5,037 nt of DNA from Candidatus Kaiserbacteria bacterium. Its GTDB lineage: Bacteria; Patescibacteriota; Minisyncoccia; Phycocordibacterales; UBA918. The stretch spans positions 1 to 5,037 of the forward strand of contig JAGQLZ010000046.1 of assembly GCA_020428895.1 (NCBI GenBank), written 5' to 3'. Below the pieces are notes generated by a model, which searched no databases, had not been told where the DNA came from, and worked only from the letters and a program-made list of their open reading frames with translations. A program made the translations under genes and the position numbers. Positions 1-5,037 of this stretch are shown in pieces (within the stretch, counting starts at the first letter, position 1; each line of letters begins with the position of its first letter).

Positions 1-2
1 CT

Positions 3-518
3 TTAGATAAAAAACTTGACTATATAGAAAGTAAAATCAACGACATTGAACAAGAGATTTTTAAGGAAAATGAAAAAGCTATGGTTAGTGAAATTTCTAA
101 TTTGGGACGGCGAGTAATCTCATTTAGGCACACTATTAGCTCTTATGAATTAGTTTTAGATCAACTGAAACCAGCCTACATAACCGCCTTTGGTAAAGCC
201 TCAGCTAATCATATTGCCACCCTACCAAATAGTTACGATCACTTAATGCGTAGAGTTCAAGCTATTCAGCGAACTTTGGATGAGTTTCGTGATACTAATA
301 CTGCTCTTTTGACAACTAAACAAAATGAGATTATGAAGATACTAACCATCATGGCATTTATAACCTTCCCACTGACCTTGTTTACTTCAATGTTTGGTAT
401 GAATACAGTGACTACCCCAATTCTCGGCCAAGAAAATGACTTTTGGATTATTACCGGCATTATGATAGTTGTTTCAATTGGTTTCTTTGGTTACTTTAAA
501 TTTAAAGATTGGATATAG
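3..518 (+). CDS. corA: CorA-family Mg2+ transporter, C-terminal part (5' end outside window)
   Basis: Only the last 171 residues are present; the frame is open to the left edge, so the start lies outside. CorA proteins are homopentameric inner-membrane channels for Mg2+ (also Co2+/Ni2+), with a cytoplasmic alpha/beta domain, a long stalk helix and two C-terminal membrane helices. Visible here are a charged helical region (visible residues about 1-110) matching the stalk, a first hydrophobic helix (about 112-131) ending in the family signature Gly-Met-Asn at 132-134, a short periplasmic loop, a second hydrophobic helix (about 147-166) and a basic tail ending in K-D-W-I. The residues around GMN are FGMNT rather than the common YGMNF, a mild variation that leaves the GMN selectivity filter intact. 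A hairpin terminator follows 10 bases after the stop. The GMN motif plus two terminal helices makes the family call firm; the exact ion specificity cannot be read. Confidence 0.9.
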   Translation, partial: LDKKLDYIESKINDIEQEIFKENEKAMVSEISNLGRRVISFRHTISSYELVLDQLKPAYITAFGKASANHIATLPNSYDHLMRRVQAIQRTLDEFRDTNTALLTTKQNEIMKILTIMAFITFPLTLFTSMFGMNTVTTPILGQENDFWIITGIMIVVSIGFFGYFKFKDWI

Positions 519-528
519 TGCAAAATAT

Positions 529-566
529 AAAAAGACGGCAATCACTTCGTGATTGCCGTCTTTTTT
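529..566 (+). terminator. Rho-independent terminator after corA
   Basis: A perfect 17-bp inverted repeat (529-545 with 549-565) closes on a 3-base loop. The GC-rich core is GACGGCAATCAC and the right arm runs into T6 (561-566). The left arm begins with A-rich sequence, so the hairpin could also stop transcription coming from the right, though no minus-strand gene needs it here. It separates corA from cysS. Confidence 0.9.
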
Positions 567-574
567 GCTAAACT
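566..574 (+). promoter_or_regulatory. Possible extended -10 promoter of cysS
   Basis: TGCTAAACT fits the extended -10 pattern TGn plus a hexamer matching TATAAT at 4 of 6 positions. It begins at the last T of the terminator tract and ends 7 bases before the cysS ATG at 582, so a start site at the normal distance would fall on or next to the ATG. No -35 box is recognisable because that space is occupied by the hairpin. The match is weak, but a promoter is needed here after so strong a terminator. Confidence 0.35.
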
Positions 575-581
575 ACTAGTC

Positions 582-2030
582 ATGTTCGGTTTCTCAAAAA
601 ATAAACCAGATTCCAGTCCGAAGCCTGAAATCAAACTCTATAATTCGGCGACTCAAACCAAGGAGGTCTTTTCCCCAATGGGCAAGATAGTTACTATGTA
701 CAGTTGCGGTCCAACTGTTTATGACAATGTTCACATTGGAAACTTAAGAGCTTTTTTATTGGCAGACATACTTAAGCGAACCCTTCTTTATAATGACTAC
801 AAAGTGAAAAACGTAATGAACTTTACTGACTTTGGACATCTGACTGATGACGCTGACGCTGGTGAAGATAAAATGATGAAAGGACTTAAACGGGAAGGTA
901 AACCAGTTACTCTATCTGCCATGCGTGAATTGTCAGACGCTTATATTGAAAAATTCCTGGAAGATGCTAACGAGCTAAGATTACTTGAGCCAACCAAATG
1001 GACACGCGCTAGTGATTATGTAAAGGAACAAATTAATCTTATAAAAACCTTAGAAGAAAAAGGTTACACTTACGAAACTTCAGACGGATTATATTTTGAT
1101 GTTTCTAAATTTCCAGCTTATGGCGTACTTGGCAATGTCGATATTTCTAAACTGAAAGAAGGTGCTCGTGTTGAAACTAACCCAGAAAAAAAACACCCAG
1201 CAGATTTTGCACTTTGGAAAAAAGGTCTGCTCGGTTGGGATAGTAAATGGGGTAAAGGTTTTCCTGGTTGGCACATTGAATGTTCTGCGATGGCTATGGC
1301 TGTTCTTGGTAAACAGATAGACATTCACACTGGTGGCGAAGATAACAAATACACTCATCATAATGCTGAAATAGCCCAATCAGAATGTGCGACTGGCAAG
1401 AAATTTGCTCGCTACTGGTTACATAATTCTTTTATTACCATTGATGACACTAAATTATCAAAATCATTAGGTAATGGTGTCACCATGACCAATCTTCTAG
1501 ACAGAGGTTTTTCAGGAACTGACTACCGATATTGGTTACTGACAGCCCATTATCGCTCTAGTGCCAATTTTACTTTTGATGCTTTAACAGCTGCCAAGAA
1601 AGCTTTATTTAGACTACGACGTCATCTATTTGAAGAATATAAAAATGCTAAAGGACAAATAAACAAGCCTTATCAGGAGCTTTTCTTAAATGCTATCAAT
1701 AACGACCTTGATACTCCTAAAGCAATTTCTATAGTTTGGGATTTAATTAAGGATCCTGCTATAAAACCAGGTGATAAAGTCACTACTATTAAATCCTTTG
1801 ATGAAGTTTTAGGTTTAGGATTAAATGATAATCCTGACGATGTAATTCGTGAGCTTGGTGTAGTTAATGCTGATGATTTACCTGAGGAAATTCAAAATCT
1901 AATTGACGAAAGAGAAGCTGCTCGCGCTGCGCAAAACTGGGACGAAGCCGACCGCTTGCGTGAAGTGATTAACCTTAATGGTTACATATTGGAAGACACT
2001 CCACGTGGTGCCAAGGTTTCTAAGGTATGA
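582..2030 (+). CDS. cysS: Cysteinyl-tRNA synthetase
   Basis: Class I aminoacyl-tRNA synthetase that charges tRNA-Cys with cysteine in the cytoplasm; 482 residues, near the usual length of about 460. The N-terminal Rossmann domain has YSCGPTVYD (40-48) and the HIGH-type motif HIGN (51-54); the second signature is KLSKS (291-295). The zinc site that selects cysteine is complete by alignment to E. coli C28/C209/H234/E238: C42, C234 (in GWHIEC), H259 and E263. After NFTD (80-83) comes an acidic insertion, GHLTDDADAGEDK, absent from E. coli CysRS and which I associate with CPR and some archaeal enzymes. The C-terminal helical region ends in GYILEDTPRGAK (467-478). I chose ATG 582 because the frame-extending GTG at 549 lies in the terminator hairpin and would add 11 unconserved residues. 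No Shine-Dalgarno sequence precedes it. The stop is 3 bases before a convergent terminator stem. Confidence 0.96.
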   Translation: MFGFSKNKPDSSPKPEIKLYNSATQTKEVFSPMGKIVTMYSCGPTVYDNVHIGNLRAFLLADILKRTLLYNDYKVKNVMNFTDFGHLTDDADAGEDKMMKGLKREGKPVTLSAMRELSDAYIEKFLEDANELRLLEPTKWTRASDYVKEQINLIKTLEEKGYTYETSDGLYFDVSKFPAYGVLGNVDISKLKEGARVETNPEKKHPADFALWKKGLLGWDSKWGKGFPGWHIECSAMAMAVLGKQIDIHTGGEDNKYTHHNAEIAQSECATGKKFARYWLHNSFITIDDTKLSKSLGNGVTMTNLLDRGFSGTDYRYWLLTAHYRSSANFTFDALTAAKKALFRLRRHLFEEYKNAKGQINKPYQELFLNAINNDLDTPKAISIVWDLIKDPAIKPGDKVTTIKSFDEVLGLGLNDNPDDVIRELGVVNADDLPEEIQNLIDEREAARAAQNWDEADRLREVINLNGYILEDTPRGAKVSKV

Positions 2031-2033
2031 AAA

Positions 2034-2053
2034 AAGGGGCTTATCTGCCCCTT
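2034..2053 (-). terminator. Terminator of the small minus-strand gene, shared convergently with cysS
   Basis: A 7-bp stem (2034-2040 with 2047-2053, core GGGGC/GCCCC) closes on a 6-base loop. On the minus strand it is followed by T6 (2035-2030), a textbook intrinsic terminator. On the plus strand the tail is only TTCCTTTCTCT, so it is weaker for cysS. The stop codon of the minus-strand gene (2043-2041) lies in the loop, a very tight arrangement that supports the hairpin belonging to that gene. Confidence 0.8.
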
Positions 2054-2166
2054 CCTTTCTCTGTGATCAACTGATCAACTTTGGCAGTAGCCAACAGCGA
2101 CAATACGAGCAAAGTTGCCCAGTAGTTGATCAGAAATTCTTTGATTATCTCAACATTTGTGAACAT
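2041..2166 (-). CDS. Small single-helix membrane protein of unknown function (41 aa)
   Basis: This short gene sits in the gap between cysS and dnaB. It starts at ATG 2166, runs 41 codons and ends in TAA. It begins MFTNVEIIKEF, then has a hydrophobic stretch (about residues 11-28, with the core WATLLVLSLLATA) long enough for one membrane helix, and ends in a polar, basic tail finishing KGRGR. The charge pattern would favour the C-terminus facing the cytoplasm. Gene structure supports it more than length does: a perfect TATAAT, a GGGAGG Shine-Dalgarno sequence 7 bases before the ATG, and an intrinsic terminator overlapping the stop. I do not recognise the protein. Single-helix peptides of this size include type I toxin peptides, regulators of membrane enzymes and small structural proteins; nothing here chooses among them. 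The overlapping plus-strand frame has no such signals. Existence is fairly likely; function is unknown. Confidence 0.68.
   Translation of the reverse strand: MFTNVEIIKEFLINYWATLLVLSLLATAKVDQLITEKGRGR
2071..2133. repeat. Inverted repeat inside the small gene
   Basis: CTGATCAACT at 2071-2080 is the exact reverse complement of AGTTGATCAG at 2124-2133, with 43 bases between. A further copy of TGATCAAC lies directly upstream at 2064-2071. A smaller hairpin, TTGGC-AGTA-GCCAA (2081-2094), sits inside the loop. In the small gene's mRNA these could form a 10-bp long-range stem over much of the coding region. It may be incidental to codon content (the arms encode LINY and KVDQ) or may control mRNA folding. 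Confidence 0.5.
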
Positions 2167-2173
2167 TACATTT

Positions 2174-2179
2174 CCTCCC
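2174..2179 (-). promoter_or_regulatory. Shine-Dalgarno site of the small gene
   Basis: On the minus strand GGGAGG lies 7 bases before ATG 2166, the optimal spacing. It decides the start: an ATG 5 bases further upstream (2171) is followed at once by TAA. It is the only strong, correctly spaced Shine-Dalgarno sequence before any complete gene in the window. Confidence 0.75.
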
Positions 2180-2192
2180 TCTTCTAGTTTTG

Positions 2193-2198
2193 ATTATA
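2193..2198 (-). promoter_or_regulatory. -10 box of the small gene promoter
   Basis: A perfect minus-strand TATAAT sits 26 bases upstream of ATG 2166, placing the transcription start near 2186 and giving a leader of about 20 bases that just contains the Shine-Dalgarno site. No convincing -35 box is found at 16-18 bases (the hexamers there read TGGAAA, GTGGAA and AGTGGA). It is divergent to the dnaB promoter, whose -10 box is about 60 bases away. Confidence 0.6.
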
Positions 2199-2202
2199 CA
2201 CA
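2194..2202 (+). promoter_or_regulatory. DnaA-box-like 9-mer upstream of dnaB
   Basis: TTATACACA matches the DnaA box consensus TTATNCACA at every defined position. A weaker 7-of-9 match, TTTTCCACT, lies 20 bases further on at 2214-2222, about two helical turns away. The first site overlaps the -10 box of the minus-strand small gene and lies between the two divergent promoters, so bound DnaA could repress one and affect the other. One such 9-mer in 5 kb of AT-rich DNA is not rare by chance. Confidence 0.35.
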
Positions 2203-2254
2203 GATTAATAACATTTTCCACTGTTTTTAACATAAACCGTCAATATCACTGTGG

Positions 2255-2263
2255 TGGTATAAT
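2255..2263 (+). promoter_or_regulatory. Extended -10 promoter of dnaB
   Basis: TGGTATAAT is a perfect extended -10 element (TGn plus TATAAT). No -35 box is seen at 16-18 bases, as is usual for extended -10 promoters. The hexamer ends 10 bases before the dnaB ATG at 2274, so transcription should start about 3-5 bases before the ATG. That leaves no room for a Shine-Dalgarno sequence and predicts a leaderless mRNA for dnaB-recR. Confidence 0.75.
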
Positions 2264-2273
2264 GCTCTGACTT

Positions 2274-3659
2274 ATGGCCAAACCTTCTACGCAAAGAAAT
2301 CTTCGTACTGTCCCTCACGACATTGAAACAGAAAAAGCTCTTCTAGGTGCCATTATGCTCAAGCCTGACGTGATGCATGATGTGTCAGTAATAATTTATC
2401 CAGAAAGTTTTTATGTAGATAGGCACAGGTCTGTATTTGAGGCTATCTTTCAACTTTTTACCAAAGGTGATCCAATAGATATTGTTAGTGTCACTAATAA
2501 ACTAAAATCAAATAACAAACTGGATCAAATTGGAGGGGCTGCTACCATTAGTGAACTTATTGAAACTGTTCCAGCCGCTGGCAACGCTCTTTATTATGCC
2601 GGCGTAGTACAAGCTAAATCAGTACTGAGAAATCTAATTCATGCCGCTGATGATATTGCAGAGCTTGGTTTTTCTGACCCAGAAAATGTTGATGAAGCCA
2701 TGGATCAAGCTGAAAAGAAAATCTTTCACGTAACCAATGCGCCGACTACTAATAAATTTAAAACTATTGGCAGTTCACTTAAAGAAGCTTGGGAAAGATT
2801 TGAACATCTTAGTGATAACAAAGATGAAAAACGAGGAGTACAAACTGGCTTCCACTCACTAGATAACCTGTTGTCTGGACTACAAAAATCTGACCTTATT
2901 ATTTTGGCAGCCAGACCATCTATGGGTAAAACTACTTTTGCTTTAGATATCACACGCAACGCCGCTCTTCGTCACGGTGCTTCAGTTGGAATTTTTTCAT
3001 TGGAAATGGCTGACCAACAGCTAGTTGATCGTATGCTAGCAGCAGAAGCCGGTGTTGACTCATGGAAATTAAGAACTGGTAGATTGTCTAATGATGCCGA
3101 ATTTGAAGCCGTTCAGGACGCCATGGGTCGCCTCTCAGAAGCTCCAATTCATATTGATGATGAACCGGGTACAAATATCCTAAAAATGCGGTCTGCGGCT
3201 CGTCGGCTCAAGAATGAACATGGTCTTGATCTCTTAGTTGTTGATTACCTACAACTAATGTCCCCTACTGCCACCAAAGCCAGTGACTCAATGGTACAAC
3301 AAATTACTGAAATTTCTCGATCTCTTAAAATTTTAGCCCGTGAACTCGATGTACCAGTATTAGCTTTGTCACAGTTATCTCGGGCCGTAGAACAACGTGG
3401 CGGTAAACCACGTCTATCAGATTTGCGTGATTCTGGCTCAATTGAACAGGATGCCGATGTGGTTATGTTTATTCATCGTGAAGATAAGATAAACAAGGAT
3501 CAAGAATCAGGGCGACCGAACATTGCTGAAATATTAGTAGAAAAACACCGTAACGGTCCAGTTGGTTCGGCTGAAGTTTACTTTGACGAAAAACACGTTC
3601 GCTTTATTAATCTCGATACCCACCATAGTAGTATGAGTGCTCAGACTGATGATTTTTAG
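2274..3659 (+). CDS. dnaB: Replicative DNA helicase DnaB
   Basis: Hexameric 5'-3' helicase that unwinds DNA ahead of the replisome; 461 residues, normal full length. The N-terminal DnaB domain (about 14-115) opens with the hallmark PHDIETEKALLGAI; a linker (about 155-185) leads to the RecA-like ATPase. In that domain are Walker A ARPSMGKTT (213-221, K219), the FSLEM block (241-245), Walker B LLVVDYLQL (320-328, D324), ALSQLSR (364-370), the DLRDSGSIEQDADV block (383-396) and KHRNGPVG (424-431), where R426 matches the arginine finger. The C-terminus is a short polar, acidic tail. No intein interrupts the ATPase core, although DnaB is a common intein host. The start ATG 2274 is fixed by the promoter only 10 bases upstream. 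recR follows after 3 bases, suggesting one transcript. Confidence 0.97.
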   Translation: MAKPSTQRNLRTVPHDIETEKALLGAIMLKPDVMHDVSVIIYPESFYVDRHRSVFEAIFQLFTKGDPIDIVSVTNKLKSNNKLDQIGGAATISELIETVPAAGNALYYAGVVQAKSVLRNLIHAADDIAELGFSDPENVDEAMDQAEKKIFHVTNAPTTNKFKTIGSSLKEAWERFEHLSDNKDEKRGVQTGFHSLDNLLSGLQKSDLIILAARPSMGKTTFALDITRNAALRHGASVGIFSLEMADQQLVDRMLAAEAGVDSWKLRTGRLSNDAEFEAVQDAMGRLSEAPIHIDDEPGTNILKMRSAARRLKNEHGLDLLVVDYLQLMSPTATKASDSMVQQITEISRSLKILARELDVPVLALSQLSRAVEQRGGKPRLSDLRDSGSIEQDADVVMFIHREDKINKDQESGRPNIAEILVEKHRNGPVGSAEVYFDEKHVRFINLDTHHSSMSAQTDDF

Positions 3660-3662
3660 TTT

Positions 3663-4280
3663 ATGAACAACTTAGATAAACTAATCGAAAAATTTGAAAA
3701 ATTTCCTGGTGTCGGCGCTCGTCAAGCCAAGCGATTTGCTTTTCATATTCTTAGATTAAATGAAAAAGACACAGAAGATCTAGCTAAGTTGATTGAATCA
3801 CTTAAAACCAACACTAAAAGTTGTCAAAGTTGTCAAAGATTTTTTTCTGTTAACGTTGTAAATGATAACTACCTATGTAACATTTGCAGTGACGTAAATC
3901 ATGATCACAGTAAACTTTTAGTAGTAGCTAGTGATAACGACATCACCCCAATTGAACGAAGTGGCATTTACGATGGATTATATTTTGTGCTTGGTGGTAC
4001 GGCTCCTTTATTGGAATCAACCAGTTCATCTTTGCGGACTAAAACGCTTACCGCCATTATTGAAGAAAGACTAAAACGTGACCTATCAGAAATTATTTTA
4101 GCTTTTGCTGTTAATCCTGACGGAGAAAATACTGACCGATATATAATTTCGGTAATTGAACCAATTATAAAAAATAGTGCTGTAATAATCTCACATTTAG
4201 GTCGAGGTCTTTCCACTGGTAGTGAGCTTGAGTACGCTGATCCTGAGACTATCAAAAACGCCTTGGTGAATAGACACTAA
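3663..4280 (+). CDS. recR: Recombination mediator protein RecR
   Basis: RecR acts with RecO (and RecF) to load RecA on gapped DNA during recombinational repair; 205 residues, near the usual 200. Domains in order: helix-hairpin-helix FPGVGARQAKRFAFHIL (14-30), a four-cysteine zinc finger (C54, C57, C72, C75), a Toprim domain (about 84-180) and the C-terminal block GRGLSTGSELEYADPETIKNAL (180-201). Differences from classical RecR: the Toprim strand reads LLVVAS where E. coli has CVVES, so the usual glutamate is Ala89; NPDGENT replaces the classic NPTVEGEAT; and STG replaces PVG near the end. The last change I associate with CPR-type RecR. It starts 3 bases after the dnaB stop with no Shine-Dalgarno sequence, so translation probably depends on coupling to dnaB. 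Its usual partner genes dnaX and ybaB are not here. Confidence 0.93.
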   Translation: MNNLDKLIEKFEKFPGVGARQAKRFAFHILRLNEKDTEDLAKLIESLKTNTKSCQSCQRFFSVNVVNDNYLCNICSDVNHDHSKLLVVASDNDITPIERSGIYDGLYFVLGGTAPLLESTSSSLRTKTLTAIIEERLKRDLSEIILAFAVNPDGENTDRYIISVIEPIIKNSAVIISHLGRGLSTGSELEYADPETIKNALVNRH

Positions 4281-4308
4281 ATTCAAATCTGTAAAATTCT
4301 CTGTGTCC

Positions 4309-4332
4309 CTTACTATCATATATGATAGTAAG
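4309..4332. repeat. Perfect 24-bp palindrome between recR and its terminator
   Basis: The half-site CTTACTATCATA is followed at once by its exact reverse complement TATGATAGTAAG. It lies 28 bases after the recR stop and 20 bases before the terminator stem. As DNA it could be a dimer binding site; as RNA, a hairpin of about 10 bp with a 4-base loop in the dnaB-recR 3' UTR. The right half-site is partly echoed at 4339-4350 (TATGATAAGAAA), giving an imperfect direct repeat. It has no T-run, so it is not itself a canonical terminator. Confidence 0.75.
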
Positions 4333-4352
4333 AAATGATATGATAAGAAACT

Positions 4353-4395
4353 TAAAACAAAAGGCCGGCGATTTCATCGCCGGCCTTTTGTTTTA
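4353..4395. terminator. Bidirectional intrinsic terminator shared by recR and rplU
   Basis: A perfect 20-bp stem (4353-4372 with 4376-4395) closes on a 3-base loop, with the GC-rich core GGCCGGCGAT. Both outer arms are T-rich in the outgoing direction (TTTTGTTTT), so it should stop recR transcripts on the plus strand and rplU transcripts on the minus strand. It begins one base beyond the rplU stop codon. Confidence 0.93.
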
Positions 4396-4396
4396 C

Positions 4397-4744
4397 TTAT
4401 TTCACAGATTCAATCTTGATTTCAGCGTAGTGTTGTCGGTGTCCAACTTTACGACTACGGTTACTTTTGGCCTTGAAACGAATAATGGAAAGCTTTTTTC
4501 CTTTAGTATCTCCAAGGTAAGTAGCGGTTACTTTTGCTCCTGACACAGTTGGTGTACCAACTTTATCATTTTGCATGAGCACCTCATCGAAAGTAATTTT
4601 ATCACCTTCTTTGTGATCACCTAGCAACTCAACATTTAGAACGTCACCAGCTGATACAACGTACTGCTTACCACCAGTAGCAATCACGGCAAAATCGCCG
4701 CTCTTAGCTGTCTCTTTTGAAGCTGTTGCTGTTTCTGTTGTCAT
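4397..4744 (-). CDS. rplU: 50S ribosomal protein L21
   Basis: L21 is a large-subunit protein that binds 23S rRNA. The gene encodes 115 residues against about 103 in E. coli. After a low-complexity Thr/Ala/Glu/Lys N-terminal extension (1-16) comes the family opening FAVIATGGKQYVV (about 18-30), then the VGTPTVSGAKVTA block, and the basic RNA-binding end IIRFKAKSNRSRKVGHRQHYAEIKI. I chose ATG 4744 over the upstream in-frame ATG at 4783 because a promoter -10 box lies between them and the added 13 residues resemble nothing in L21. No Shine-Dalgarno sequence precedes 4744. L21 is normally followed by rpmA (L27); here a terminator and convergent recR follow at once, so the pair is split in this genome. 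Confidence 0.96.
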   Translation of the reverse strand: MTTETATASKETAKSGDFAVIATGGKQYVVSAGDVLNVELLGDHKEGDKITFDEVLMQNDKVGTPTVSGAKVTATYLGDTKGKKLSIIRFKAKSNRSRKVGHRQHYAEIKIESVK

Positions 4745-4754
4745 AATGGCCGAT

Positions 4755-4783
4755 ATAGTACAAGAAAAAGCCATAATATGCAA
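4755..4783 (-). promoter_or_regulatory. Promoter of rplU
   Basis: Read on the minus strand, TTGCAT (4783-4778) and TACTAT (4760-4755) are separated by exactly 17 bases, the optimal sigma-70 spacing. The match is 3 of 6 at -35 and 4 of 6 at -10. The -10 box ends 10 bases before ATG 4744, the same spacing as at dnaB, again predicting a leader of only a few bases. It lies in the 75-base gap after rmuC, in which I see no terminator, so rmuC read-through into rplU is also possible. Confidence 0.5.
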
Positions 4784-4819
4784 TAGGATAATCGCTCATA
4801 ACAAACTAATTTATAGACT

Positions 4820-5037
4820 TTATTCGTCTGCTTTTTGGGGCTTTTCAATACTTAATGGCTCAACTCCAATGGTTTCACCAGTGATTCTAGTTACATCTTT
4901 ATCAATTTTATTAAGCTCTTTATAGCCAGCGTTATAGTGATTTACCGTTGTGGCCAGAGTATTACCTAACTTTTGGTAAAAATCTTCATATTTACCCAAG
5001 TGAATACTAAGTTTTTCAACATTTTTTATAATATCCT
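4820..5037 (-). CDS. rmuC: RmuC-family DNA recombination protein, C-terminal part (5' end outside window)
   Basis: Only the last 71 residues are visible; the frame is open to the right edge. RmuC proteins have a membrane anchor, a coiled coil and a nuclease-like domain; in E. coli RmuC limits inversions at short inverted repeats. The visible part carries the family's C-terminal pattern: a heptad-like helix with YEDFYQKLGNTLATTVNHYN (about 16-35), matching RmuC's 'lgk.L..av..Yn' block, then KELNKIDKDVTRITG (39-53). It ends in an unconserved acidic/lysine-rich tail. The catalytic domain is outside the window, so its intactness cannot be judged. It is co-oriented with rplU, 75 bases upstream of it. 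Confidence 0.8.
   Translation of the reverse strand, partial: DIIKNVEKLSIHLGKYEDFYQKLGNTLATTVNHYNAGYKELNKIDKDVTRITGETIGVEPLSIEKPQKADE

Noticed and set aside
549..581. GTG at 549 as the cysS start, adding 11 residues
   Set aside because: It lies in the right arm of the corA terminator, the extra residues resemble no CysRS, and ATG 582 follows with normal family length.
660..680. Perfect AAGGAGG followed by in-frame ATG 678 as an alternative cysS start
   Set aside because: The spacing is long (11 bases), and starting there would remove the N-terminal strand conserved in the family (IKLYNSATQTKEVFSP). The SD-like bases simply encode Lys-Glu-Val.
1089..1379. Minus-strand frames of 96 and 68 codons inside cysS, and similar ones inside corA, dnaB and recR
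   Set aside because: They are antisense to well-supported genes, with no initiation signals or family features.
1978..2187. 69-codon plus-strand frame across the cysS end and the gap
   Set aside because: No ribosome site, it overlaps the cysS 3' end, and the peptide has no coherent features. The opposite strand has a full set of gene signals.
2227..2232. TTAACA as a -35 box for dnaB
   Set aside because: It lies 25 bases from the TATAAT, too far for sigma-70; the TGn extension explains the promoter without it.
2274..3659. Intein or split in dnaB
   Set aside because: All helicase motifs are contiguous at normal spacing in 461 residues.
4322..4543. 73-codon plus-strand frame after recR
   Set aside because: It runs through the terminator hairpin and then antisense to rplU; a shadow frame.
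4745..4783. Extended rplU start at ATG 4783
   Set aside because: The extra 13 residues are not L21-like, and the rplU -10 box lies inside them.

Overview
This window reads as chromosomal housekeeping DNA from an AT-rich bacterium with a compact genome. Three things suggest the Candidate Phyla Radiation (Patescibacteria): a cysteinyl-tRNA synthetase with an acidic insertion after its 'NFTD' motif, a RecR ending in an 'LGRGLSTGSELEY' block, and very short intergenic gaps. This placement rests on remembered family resemblance, not on a search. All genes read cleanly in the standard code. I see no mobile element, CRISPR array, rRNA or tRNA.

Layout, left to right. (1) The 3' end of a CorA-type magnesium transporter (+), closed by a strong hairpin terminator. 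(2) cysS (+). (3) A 243-base gap that is not empty. It holds a 41-codon gene on the minus strand, with its own TATAAT box, a canonical Shine-Dalgarno sequence, one predicted membrane helix and a terminator shared convergently with cysS. Its promoter is divergent to the dnaB promoter, and a DnaA-box-like 9-mer overlaps its -10 box. (4) dnaB, the replicative helicase, and recR, a recombination mediator, 3 bases apart and presumably one transcript. (5) A perfect 24-bp palindrome, then a 20-bp bidirectional terminator. (6) On the minus strand, rplU (ribosomal protein L21) with its own promoter, preceded by the 3' end of rmuC.

The genes serve genome replication and repair (dnaB, recR, rmuC) and translation (cysS, rplU), plus Mg2+ transport. 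An unusual theme is translation initiation. dnaB and rplU have a -10 box ending only 10 bases before the ATG and no Shine-Dalgarno sequence, and cysS may follow the same plan with 7 bases. This predicts leaderless mRNAs. The small minus-strand gene is the only one here with a strong Shine-Dalgarno sequence. That hidden small gene is the main candidate for something undescribed.
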